7,262 nt of DNA from CAZKEW01 sp964580435 (lineage in GTDB: Bacteria > Acidobacteriota > Aminicenantia > Aminicenantales > UBA8522): NCBI GenBank assembly GCA_964580435.1, contig CAZOKP010000112.1, positions 1-7,262 on the forward strand. The letters run 5' to 3'. Below are positions 1-5,430 of the stretch, in pieces. Both the position numbers and the translations under genes were made by a program. The notes beneath the pieces are model-generated. The model was not told the origin of the DNA. It worked only from the letters and a program-made list of their open reading frames with translations, and searched no databases. Within the stretch, counting starts at the first letter, position 1, and each line of letters opens with the position of its first letter.

Positions 1-392
1 GATTTTGTGTCCACGGTCGGCGCTTGAGCGACAACCGTGACCTCCTCTTCCACCGAGCTCTGGGTCATTATTATATCGATGGACAGGCGCATGGTAGTCT
101 GGATGCGGATGTTTTCCTGGATATGCGTCTTGAACCCCTGGAGCTGGGCCTTGACCTGATATGTCCCGGGAGGAAGAGCGGGAAAACGGTACAGGCCCGA
201 GGCGTCTGTAACCGCGGTTCTTGTCCCCATCAGGTTGGGGCTCGATAGAGTGACCGTCACGCCGGGCAGAGGAACTTTTTCCTGGTCCAAGACTATGCCC
301 TGGATGGACCCGGTTTCCTTGGACTGGCTGAAGGCCAGGGAAACGAGCCCCAGCAAAAGAGCGGTCATCAAAACAAATGTTTTTGTTTTCAA
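1..392 (-). CDS. TonB-dependent receptor-type protein, N-terminal part (3' end outside window)
   Basis: This is the first 130 codons of a secreted outer-membrane receptor-type protein, still open at the left edge. I chose the TTG at 392 because GGAGG lies 5 nt upstream; the in-frame ATG at 368 has no ribosome binding site and would cut into the signal peptide. Residues 1-23 form a signal peptide (Lys-rich start, hydrophobic core LMTALLLGLVSLAF, cleavage near SQS). Residues about 27-108 form a carboxypeptidase-regulatory-like beta-sandwich, with GSIQGIVLDQEKVPLPGVTV, a TDASGLYRFPALPPGTY turn and a QGFK strand. Then comes EEEVTVVAQAPTVDTK (115-130), the acidic/valine stretch ending in APxVD that usually precedes the plug domain in Oar/SusC-like receptors. 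Family knowledge suggests energy-coupled uptake of an oligomeric substrate; the plug and barrel are not visible, so the substrate is unknown. A surface protein with only the regulatory-like domain cannot be excluded. Confidence 0.85.
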   Translation of the reverse strand, partial: MKTKTFVLMTALLLGLVSLAFSQSKETGSIQGIVLDQEKVPLPGVTVTLSSPNLMGTRTAVTDASGLYRFPALPPGTYQVKAQLQGFKTHIQENIRIQTTMRLSIDIIMTQSSVEEEVTVVAQAPTVDTK

Positions 393-410
393 AGCAGCCT
401 CCTTTTTTGG

Positions 411-464
411 CTATTTCATCTTAGACTTGAAACTTATCCGATTTTTCGTTTTAACCTTTTTCAG
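411..464 (-). CDS. Possible 17-residue leader peptide upstream of the receptor gene
   Basis: In the receptor leader, AAGGAGGTGA (477-468), a full-length complement of the typical 16S rRNA 3' end, lies 3 nt before a CTG at 464. That frame reads LKKVKTKNRISFKSKMK and stops with TAG at 413-411, 18 nt before the receptor TTG. The peptide is strongly basic (seven Lys, one Arg). An overlapping alternative from the ATG at 480 gives only nine codons and has no ribosome binding site of its own. CTG starts are rare and the peptide has no recognisable family. The strong ribosome binding site is the main evidence; it could instead be a ribosome standby site or chance. Confidence 0.25.
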   Translation of the reverse strand: MKKVKTKNRISFKSKMK

Positions 465-507
465 GCTTCACCTCCTTCATTGACGCGAAATAAACCGATT
501 TTATGAG

Positions 508-524
508 TGCAATTTCCGTGCCAG
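508..524 (-). promoter_or_regulatory. Sigma-54 (RpoN) -24/-12 promoter for the receptor gene
   Basis: Read on the minus strand the site is CTGGCACGGAAATTGCA. It matches every specified base of the sigma-54 consensus YTGGCACGRNNNTTGCW, with the GG of -24 and the GC of -12 correctly spaced. Transcription would start near 498, giving a leader of about 105 nt before the TTG at 392. It lies in a non-coding region and points at the receptor gene. Sigma-54 promoters require an ATP-dependent enhancer-binding activator, and two dyads sit at roughly -90 and -122. The match is directly visible; use in the cell is inferred. Confidence 0.75.
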
Positions 525-578
525 GGGGCTCATTATTAAGTCTTTCCCTTTCAATGGCTTATAAGAAACTAAAACGGA

Positions 579-597
579 GACAATCTGGAAAGATGTC
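579..597. promoter_or_regulatory. Imperfect dyad, possible activator site (proximal)
   Basis: GACA at 579-582 and TGTC at 594-597 form a dyad with an 11-bp spacer. Its centre lies about 90 bp upstream of the predicted sigma-54 start, within the usual range for enhancer-binding-protein sites. The arms are only 4 bp, so chance is a real alternative. Confidence 0.25.
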
Positions 598-612
598 CAA
601 AAAAATGGATAC

Positions 613-626
613 TTCAATTTTTTGAA
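613..626. promoter_or_regulatory. A/T-rich dyad, possible activator site (distal)
   Basis: TTCAATTTTTTGAA has perfect 5-bp arms (TTCAA / TTGAA) around TTTT, centred about 122 bp upstream of the predicted sigma-54 start. It could be an enhancer-binding-protein site or simply A/T-rich sequence. As a plus-strand hairpin it is followed by only four T, so it is a poor terminator. Confidence 0.25.
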
Positions 627-652
627 TTTTCGATGCGTTTCCCGGTCAGCGT

Positions 653-681
653 TTGACGCACCCTTTGGGCCTTGATTCAAT
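653..681 (+). promoter_or_regulatory. Possible sigma-70 promoter, plus strand
   Basis: TTGACG (653-658), a 17-bp spacer and TTCAAT (676-681) resemble a sigma-70 promoter, with five of six and four of six consensus bases. A transcript would start near 688 and run into a 15-codon ORF and then antisense to the 3' end of the peptidase gene. No substantial gene follows on this strand, so it may be chance. Confidence 0.25.
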
Positions 682-722
682 CTGCCTACTCCAGCAAAAA
701 ATATATCGCTGCGGGAGGAGCG

Positions 723-770
723 ATGTCAAGGATTGAAAAAAACTCGCGGGCATGCTTGTGCCCGGACTAG
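723..770 (+). CDS. Possible 15-residue small ORF
   Basis: An ATG at 723 follows GGGAGGAGCG, a good ribosome binding site 4 nt away. It encodes MSRIEKNSRACLCPD and stops with TAG at 768-770, overlapping the last bases of the convergent peptidase gene. A possible promoter lies at 653-681. The peptide has no family I recognise. An ORF this short is expected by chance; the combination with a ribosome binding site and a promoter is the only reason to list it. Confidence 0.2.
   Translation: MSRIEKNSRACLCPD
736..764 (-). terminator. Candidate intrinsic terminator of the M28 peptidase gene
   Basis: Read on the minus strand, CGGGCA-CAAGCA-TGCCCG (764-747) forms a 6-bp G/C-rich hairpin three bases after the TAG stop. 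It is followed by CGAG and then seven T (742-736). Stem and T-run fit an intrinsic terminator, but the 4-nt gap between them weakens the call. Confidence 0.5.
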
Positions 771-3127
771 AACGGCATGAACGCAGGAGGCCGGGCGGCT
801 TCCTCAATTCTCGCCTTGCTTAGAACCCTCATGAATGTCCCGGAGAAAAGATTGGCCAGGTCCTCGTTCTCATATTTGGCTTTGAGGAGCTCACCGATCA
901 GCTTGACCATCTGCTCTTTTCCGGCGTTGCTCCAGAGGCAATTCTCGGTGACTATTGAAAGATATTCCGTCCCAGCCGCCTTTTTCGCTTCATCGATTTT
1001 CTTGAAATAGGAAGCGGCGTCCTCGTCCTTGCCCAGGACCAGGCCGATAGCGGAATTGGTCTTTTTAATGAGACCGATAACATCCTTGTCGGGCAGGCTG
1101 CTCGTTTCCAGGAAGAGGGGCTTTTTGGCATTCTCCAAGAGGATCTTGGTTTGAGCAGCGTCCGTCCCCTTGACGGTCAGGAGAAGATTGGCCCTCCCCA
1201 AGGCCTCCACGACCTTTTTCCCCTCATCACTCAAGCCTTTGTCGCCGAAGAGGAATTCTGGTTGGTCGAGGAAGACAAATGCAATCCCCTGCTTGGAAAA
1301 GACATCCGCCCACCTCAAATCGTCTCGGAAGGACGCGATCCCTTGAAGTCCAATCAGGACCGTGGTCTTACGTGCCTGGCGGCCCATCCCCATCATCATA
1401 GGCCGGGCTGGTGCGCCTTGGTAGAGCGAGAGTCCTTTGCTTTCCCTGATCTTTTCCAGGCCGGCGAGCAGGTTCTTCATCACTTCAATCCTCAAGACGT
1501 CGCCGGTTAACCCTTCTTTTTCGCTGACCACGGCCAGCTGGAAATCCACATCCGGATCCTGCACGTCTTTGTGCGCTTCGATGACCTTATCGAGAGGGGG
1601 GATCTCATAATTAATCACCGTTTCATATTTCCAGTAATAATTAGTCCGCCTTTCCGCGAAAATCGGGATTTTTGGCTCCGAACCCAGAACCTCGACGGCC
1701 GCCTCGACGAAATCACCGGCTTTCTGCACAACCTCGGGTTTGATCAGGTCGATGACATCGCCGACCCGGTTGGTTTTGAAATGAGTCCCCTCGGTGATGA
1801 CGTAAAATCCTGGCACACCCTTGGAGAGAAAATAGGTCTGGTCTGAACCCCCGGGGCCCCCGCGGCTTGGACTGACGTTAGCGATCATTTCTTTGGGCAG
1901 GCGCGCCTTCAAGACGTCCCAGATCTCCGGGGCATAATAAACCCCGCTGAAGCCGACTTTGCCGTTGCCGTGGCCTTCCATATCAAGGTTGATATACGCG
2001 ACCGTCTTTTCAAGCGGATACACGGGATTTTCGGTATAATATTTGGAGCCGTAGAGTCCCTCTTCTTCTGCTGCCCAGAGGGCGAAGATGATCGTTCGCT
2101 TGGGCTTGAACTGGCCAAGCTTCATGGTCCGGGCGACCTCCATGACCACGGCCGTTCCCGAGGCGTTATCGTCGGCGCCATTAAAGACATCCCCGGTCAT
2201 GTCGATCCCGAGGTGATCCATGTGGGCGCCGAGGATGACATATTCATTCCTGAGGTTCTTGTCAGTCCCGGAAATCTTGCCTAGGACATTCTGGGTCGGC
2301 CGCTTCTCGTCATAAACGACATCGATGTTGACGAAAGACCGGACGCCTGTATCGAACGATTGGGGCTTCGAGGTCATTTCCACTTGTTGGAAAAGGTAGC
2401 GAAGCTCTGTTTTCAGGTGCTTAAAAATGAAATCCACAACCTTGGTCTCAACGAAGATGATGACGAAATCCGGCTTGTAGGCCTCCTTTTTGAGAGATCT
2501 CCGGTAACCATAATAGCCCATCGTTGTCTGGCTCTCGGGCCGGAACGTCAGGACACCGCGCGCCCCGTGATCTTGGGCGGCCTTGATCCGGTTCTGGTAC
2601 TGAGCTTCCTCTTTGAGCGTCTCTTCGAACTTGCGCGGTGTGTCCGAGGAAAAAAGGACCAGCTTGTCTTTGACATCCACGCCGGAATAGTCATCGTATT
2701 CTTTCTGTGGCGCCGAAATGCCGTAGCCGACAAAGACAATATCCGCGGCAAAATGGCCCGACCCGGAATAATCCTGTGCCCGCCAGTCATCATCATAGAC
2801 AAACTCGCGTTTTGTTTTGCCGCTGCTGATCTCCAGGGCGGCGCCGCGCTCGACCTCGTCGTATTCAAAGGCCAGGTCCTGGTAATAACCTCCCATGGGA
2901 CCCGCCGGCTCAAGACCCCATTCTTTGAGCTTGGAAACGATGTATTCTGCCGCCATCCGGCCGCCCGCTTCGCCGCTTTTTCGTCCCTGCATCTCGTCTG
3001 CCGCCAGGACTTTGATGTAACTGTAAGCCGCCTGGCCGTCGAAGGACACTTTCTTGTTTTGGGCTAGGGCGGGAGAGAAAACAAGCAACGCGCTTAACGC
3101 CAAGTTGATGATTGACCTCAGAATCAT
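767..3127 (-). CDS. Exported M28 family zinc peptidase with PA-type insert and degenerate M19-like C-terminal domain
   Basis: This 786-residue protein is predicted to be an exported metallo-aminopeptidase or carboxypeptidase using two zinc ions. I chose the ATG at 3127 because GGAGGAGG ends 5 nt upstream; an in-frame TTG at 3145 lacks a site. Residues 1-23 form a signal peptide (cleavage likely after ALA). Residues about 147-195 look like a PA-type insert. The M28 catalytic core follows (about 282-483), with all expected residues: HMD (H302), GADDNASG (D320), AAEEEGLYGS (catalytic E354, ligand E355), NLDMEG (D382) and GTHFKTN (H449). Typical M28 enzymes end near here; this one continues about 300 residues. 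By eye, residues about 585-775 follow the M19 membrane-dipeptidase pattern, but its metal ligands are replaced. A role in peptide scavenging or envelope protein turnover is likely; the substrate is unknown. The gene is monocistronic, divergent from the cupin. Confidence 0.9.
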   Translation of the reverse strand: MILRSIINLALSALLVFSPALAQNKKVSFDGQAAYSYIKVLAADEMQGRKSGEAGGRMAAEYIVSKLKEWGLEPAGPMGGYYQDLAFEYDEVERGAALEISSGKTKREFVYDDDWRAQDYSGSGHFAADIVFVGYGISAPQKEYDDYSGVDVKDKLVLFSSDTPRKFEETLKEEAQYQNRIKAAQDHGARGVLTFRPESQTTMGYYGYRRSLKKEAYKPDFVIIFVETKVVDFIFKHLKTELRYLFQQVEMTSKPQSFDTGVRSFVNIDVVYDEKRPTQNVLGKISGTDKNLRNEYVILGAHMDHLGIDMTGDVFNGADDNASGTAVVMEVARTMKLGQFKPKRTIIFALWAAEEEGLYGSKYYTENPVYPLEKTVAYINLDMEGHGNGKVGFSGVYYAPEIWDVLKARLPKEMIANVSPSRGGPGGSDQTYFLSKGVPGFYVITEGTHFKTNRVGDVIDLIKPEVVQKAGDFVEAAVEVLGSEPKIPIFAERRTNYYWKYETVINYEIPPLDKVIEAHKDVQDPDVDFQLAVVSEKEGLTGDVLRIEVMKNLLAGLEKIRESKGLSLYQGAPARPMMMGMGRQARKTTVLIGLQGIASFRDDLRWADVFSKQGIAFVFLDQPEFLFGDKGLSDEGKKVVEALGRANLLLTVKGTDAAQTKILLENAKKPLFLETSSLPDKDVIGLIKKTNSAIGLVLGKDEDAASYFKKIDEAKKAAGTEYLSIVTENCLWSNAGKEQMVKLIGELLKAKYENEDLANLFSGTFMRVLSKARIEEAARPPAFMPF

Positions 3128-3160
3128 GATGGCCTCCTCCAACAACTATGAACGTGACAT

Positions 3161-3169
3161 ATTACACCA
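3161..3169 (-). promoter_or_regulatory. Possible extended -10 promoter for the M28 peptidase gene
   Basis: On the minus strand TGGTGTAAT (3169-3161) matches the extended -10 pattern TGnTATAAT with one mismatch. It would start transcription about 27 nt before the ATG at 3127. No good -35 is visible, as expected for extended -10 promoters. It overlaps the imperfect dyad GTGACATATTACAC (3154-3167 region), a possible operator. Confidence 0.35.
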
Positions 3170-3190
3170 AAACGGGAAGAGATAAAACCT

Positions 3191-3220
3191 TTGCGTGGCT
3201 GAGCCTGAATGCGATACAAT
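3191..3220 (+). promoter_or_regulatory. Possible sigma-70 promoter for the cupin gene
   Basis: TACAAT at 3215-3220 is a five-of-six match to the -10 box. TTGCGT at 3191-3196, 18 bp upstream, is a weak -35. Transcription would start near 3227, giving a leader of about 20 nt that contains the ribosome binding site AAGGAG (3233-3238). Confidence 0.4.
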
Positions 3221-3245
3221 AGGCCAAAAGACAAGGAGAAACGGT

Positions 3246-3557
3246 ATGGCCCATCAGCGTATTGATTTTACAAGCATGCCTTGGGAAAGCCCGGCGCCGG
3301 GAATCCGCTTCAAGGCCTTTATCGCCAGGGGGAAAAAAATGCGCCTTCTGGAATTCACCCCAGAGCTTTTCCAAAAGGACTGGTGCCTCAAACGGCATCT
3401 CGGCTATGTCCTCGAAGGCCGAATGACCATCGATTATGTTGGGGAGGTCATCGAATACAGGGCGGGGGACGGCCTGTTTATTCCTGAGGGAGAGAAACAC
3501 AAGCCCCGTATCGCCCCGGGCGAAAGAGCCTTGCTGATCCTGTTCGAGAAACCCTAA
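3246..3557 (+). CDS. Small single-domain cupin protein
   Basis: This 103-residue protein is predicted to be a cytoplasmic single-domain cupin (RmlC-like beta-barrel). AAGGAG lies 7 nt before the ATG at 3246; an upstream in-frame GTG at 3195 has no site and would overlap the likely promoter. Cupin motif 1 is degenerate, around KRHLGYVLEGRMTIDY (residues 49-64), with one His instead of HxH. Motif 2 is well kept as GDGLFIPEGEKH (74-85), supplying Pro, Gly and His. Such proteins bind a metal or small ligand; many have no known reaction, and the incomplete metal set leaves catalysis uncertain. It has no signal peptide. It is the only confident plus-strand gene here, divergent from the M28 gene and convergent with the DUF4097 gene; the 40-bp gap between their stops shows no intrinsic terminator. 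Confidence 0.85.
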   Translation: MAHQRIDFTSMPWESPAPGIRFKAFIARGKKMRLLEFTPELFQKDWCLKRHLGYVLEGRMTIDYVGEVIEYRAGDGLFIPEGEKHKPRIAPGERALLILFEKP

Positions 3558-3597
3558 GGGCCTCGGCTTTATTTGAAGAACGTTTTTTCCGGCCTGC

Positions 3598-4572
3598 TTA
3601 CTTTGCTTTCCGGATGAAGATGCTGCCATCGTAGGTCTTGAGCTGAATTTCCACGCCGCCGCCGTTGATCAGACCCAAGGTCGCCTTTTCGAACGTGACC
3701 CTGTATCCGCCGCCCTCCTTGCGTTGATCGTCTTCTTTTTTCTGCTGGCTCGCGGTCAGCTTGATGTCGAAATCGGTGAAGATTTTTCCATCCTCCGTAT
3801 TCATTTTCAGGCTGGCCTTGGCATCGGACGGAAGGGTTATGTCGATGTCGCCGTTCATGGTGGTAAAGGACATCGGTTTGCTCGGATTGACCTTCCCAAA
3901 TACAGCCCTGATCTCTCCCTCTGCGGTGTCAGCGACAACCGGTCCGGAGACATTGTTCAGGTTGATGGCCCCGCTGGGGTTTTCGATTTCGATCTCACCG
4001 TCGACTCGTTCCACTGTGATTGTGCCGCCCATATGGCACTCGAGGTGAAGCGATGTGGAAAACGGAACCTGGATGGTCAGGTCCGCCGCCCTCTTCCATG
4101 ATTCGGTCTCCACCCGGATGTTGTTCTCTTCTTCCTCAACGACCAGTCCCGAGGACTCCACCTCGACCGCCTTCATCCCCTTGGCCTTTTCAGCCAGCGC
4201 TTTTTCCCTGGCCTTTTGTTCCGGGTCCTGTTCCTCTTCCTCTTCAGCTGCTGGAGGAACAGGAGGTATGGGAGGAGCAGGAACCGGGACAACAGTCTCT
4301 CTAGGTTCCCGGGGTTCTCTGGGCTCCCGCAGTTCCCCTGGTGCTCCGGTGAGCAACTTCTCTCTCCAGCGGGCTTCGACGATGACATCTTTCCCTTCGT
4401 AGCCCCTGACAAGGATGCTCCCTCCGGAGAGTTCCACGCGGACCGCTCCCGGCTTGGCAGGATTACTGAAACTCACGACGGCCCGGTCGGGCGGACTTTC
4501 TTGGGCCGGGGTCACCATTCCTGCCGCGAGCAGGAGAATGATCAGTACTGCGAGTTTAATCGCTGTTTTCAT
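3598..4572 (-). CDS. Exported DUF4097-type beta-repeat protein, last gene of the ECF operon
   Basis: This 324-residue exported protein has the DUF4097 (adhesin-like, right-handed beta) pattern. The ATG at 4572 follows AAGGAGG at 5 nt. Residues 1-23 form a signal peptide (core LAVLIILLLAAGMV). After a short beta segment (31-70, SGGSILVRGYEGKDVIVEA) there is a low-complexity insert: REP repeats (82-92), a Pro-rich run (96-107) and an acidic/Lys-rich helix (108-133). The main beta region (135-324) shows DUF4097 repeats such as GTITVERVDGEIEIENPSGAINLNNVSG and ends with LKTYDGSIFIRKAK. The gene lies 33 bp after the anti-sigma gene and is surely co-transcribed. DUF4097 proteins often sit with regulators of envelope stress, but no biochemical function is established. 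I infer a periplasmic or surface effector or sensor of the sigma/anti-sigma pair. Confidence 0.85.
   Translation of the reverse strand: MKTAIKLAVLIILLLAAGMVTPAQESPPDRAVVSFSNPAKPGAVRVELSGGSILVRGYEGKDVIVEARWREKLLTGAPGELREPREPREPRETVVPVPAPPIPPVPPAAEEEEEQDPEQKAREKALAEKAKGMKAVEVESSGLVVEEEENNIRVETESWKRAADLTIQVPFSTSLHLECHMGGTITVERVDGEIEIENPSGAINLNNVSGPVVADTAEGEIRAVFGKVNPSKPMSFTTMNGDIDITLPSDAKASLKMNTEDGKIFTDFDIKLTASQQKKEDDQRKEGGGYRVTFEKATLGLINGGGVEIQLKTYDGSIFIRKAK
4297..4329 (-). repeat. 9-bp tandem repeat encoding Arg-Glu-Pro units
   Basis: Inside the DUF4097 gene a 9-bp unit is repeated almost four times, encoding REPREPREPRE. The copies differ at synonymous positions (CGG GAG CCC, AGA GAA CCC, CGG GAA CCT, AGA GAG). 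The repeat is therefore old enough to have diverged while the amino-acid pattern was kept, rather than being a fresh slippage tract. Confidence 0.8.
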
Positions 4573-4605
4573 CGTTTCCTCCTTATAGTTACGGTCTATT
4601 TCCGT

Positions 4606-5430
4606 TCAGCTGAGCTGGGCGAGGCCCAACTCAGCGCGTTTTTTCACCCGAGGGTTGAGTTTCTCGTTTTGAATGAGGGTCCGCAGGGCTTCTGTCGCCC
4701 GTCTTTCCCGGATTTCGACCAGGAGGTCGATTAGAGTAAGCTGGACAAGAGGAGATGTCTGCAGAGCAAGCGAGTGAACGAGTTCGCCTTTGACCCGGGG
4801 ATGATCATAAAAAAGATAAAGGGCAGCGGCGGCGGCCATGCGGACGTTGACGTTGGAATCGTGATTCAAGGTATCGATGAGAGTGGCGATGATCCTCTCG
4901 TCCGGCTGTTGGAGTTGTGCGCTCCAACTCACGCCCATTAGCCTATCGCTGGGAGACTTCTGCTGGAGGAGAGACATAACCGCCGTCTGACGCATGTCCT
5001 TCACTTCTTGTCTAAGTGCGGCGACTTCGGTCTTTGCGGCGGTGCGGGCGGGCTCTGTGAGCAAGTATCCTCCTCCCAGTCCGACAGCGAGAAACAGGAG
5101 CGAGAGAGCCAGTTGATGGACAGGACGCCGGGGCACGAGATGCCCGAGCCAGGTTGAAACCCTTTCACCGATGCTTGCCCCTTCTTCTTCCTCCTCTTCG
5201 ATCCCTTCTTTGAAAGCTTCAAGCATCGAGTAAAAACGCTGGCGGAGCGCCGGGCCGGGCAGTTCGGAGGGCAGGACGCCGAGCTTCGTCCAGATAGCGC
5301 TCAGGCTTTCAAGCTCCTCCCGGCAGGAGGAGCATGAGGCGAGATGCGCCTGGACATCAGCCAGAGATTTTTCATCCAGGTCGCCGGTCAGATGATCCGC
5401 GAATTGTTCTTTTATCTTTTGGCAGGTCAT
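4606..5430 (-). CDS. Membrane anti-sigma factor: zinc-finger (ZAS) domain, one TM helix, HEAT-like repeat domain
   Basis: This 274-residue protein is predicted to bind and inhibit the ECF sigma factor encoded just upstream. The ATG at 5430 overlaps the sigma stop (ATGA) with GGGAGG upstream, so translation is probably coupled. Residues 1-50 carry the anti-sigma zinc motif: C3, then H29-x3-C33-x2-C36 (HLASCSSC). An acidic linker (76-83, EGIEEEEEEEG) leads to a single TM helix (about 104-125) and a short coiled coil (132-150). The C-terminal half (160-274) is a run of helix pairs with HEAT-like features (VNVRMAAAAALYLF, SPLVQLTLIDLLVEI, NPRVKKRAELGLAQL), which should lie in the periplasm. A ZAS domain inside and a HEAT-like domain outside suggest sensing by protein-protein contact, perhaps with the DUF4097 protein; that partner is inference. 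A longer upstream frame has no ribosome binding site and overlaps the sigma gene. Confidence 0.9.
   Translation of the reverse strand: MTCQKIKEQFADHLTGDLDEKSLADVQAHLASCSSCREELESLSAIWTKLGVLPSELPGPALRQRFYSMLEAFKEGIEEEEEEGASIGERVSTWLGHLVPRRPVHQLALSLLFLAVGLGGGYLLTEPARTAAKTEVAALRQEVKDMRQTAVMSLLQQKSPSDRLMGVSWSAQLQQPDERIIATLIDTLNHDSNVNVRMAAAAALYLFYDHPRVKGELVHSLALQTSPLVQLTLIDLLVEIRERRATEALRTLIQNEKLNPRVKKRAELGLAQLS

Larger units (their letters stand above)
393..766. other. Intergenic regulatory region, 374 bp
   Basis: No substantial protein-coding gene is evident between the receptor start and the peptidase stop. On the minus strand it holds a consensus sigma-54 promoter (508-524), two imperfect dyads upstream of it (579-597 and 613-626), and a long leader with a second strong ribosome binding site (468-477). 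On the plus strand there is a possible sigma-70 promoter (653-681) and a 15-codon ORF (723-770). A candidate terminator for the peptidase lies at 736-764. The region is visibly more A/T-rich than the flanking genes. Confidence 0.7.

Noticed and set aside
24..248. A short plus-strand open frame at the left edge.
   Set aside because: It is antisense to the clear carboxypeptidase-regulatory-like domain of the receptor gene.
1811..1824. TGGCACACCCTTGG on the plus strand, resembling a sigma-54 site.
   Set aside because: It has the wrong spacing, lacks the GC of the -12 element, and lies antisense inside the M28 coding region with no gene downstream.
2360..3067. A 235-codon open frame on the plus strand, opposite the M28 gene.
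   Set aside because: It is antisense to a well-supported peptidase with all motifs intact, has no ribosome binding site and shows no recognisable domain.
3558..3597. GGCC...GGCC inverted repeat between the convergent cupin and DUF4097 genes, considered as a bidirectional terminator.
   Set aside because: The arms are only 4-6 bp with a bulge and a loop of about 20 nt, and no T-run follows on either strand.
3162..3629. A 155-codon minus-strand frame opposite the cupin.
   Set aside because: The cupin on the other strand has a clear ribosome binding site and motif 2; this frame overlaps the DUF4097 3' end and has no family resemblance.
4297..4329. The repeated 9-bp units, considered as a phase-variable slippage tract.
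   Set aside because: The copies differ at several synonymous positions and the unit is a multiple of three, so change in copy number would not shift the frame.
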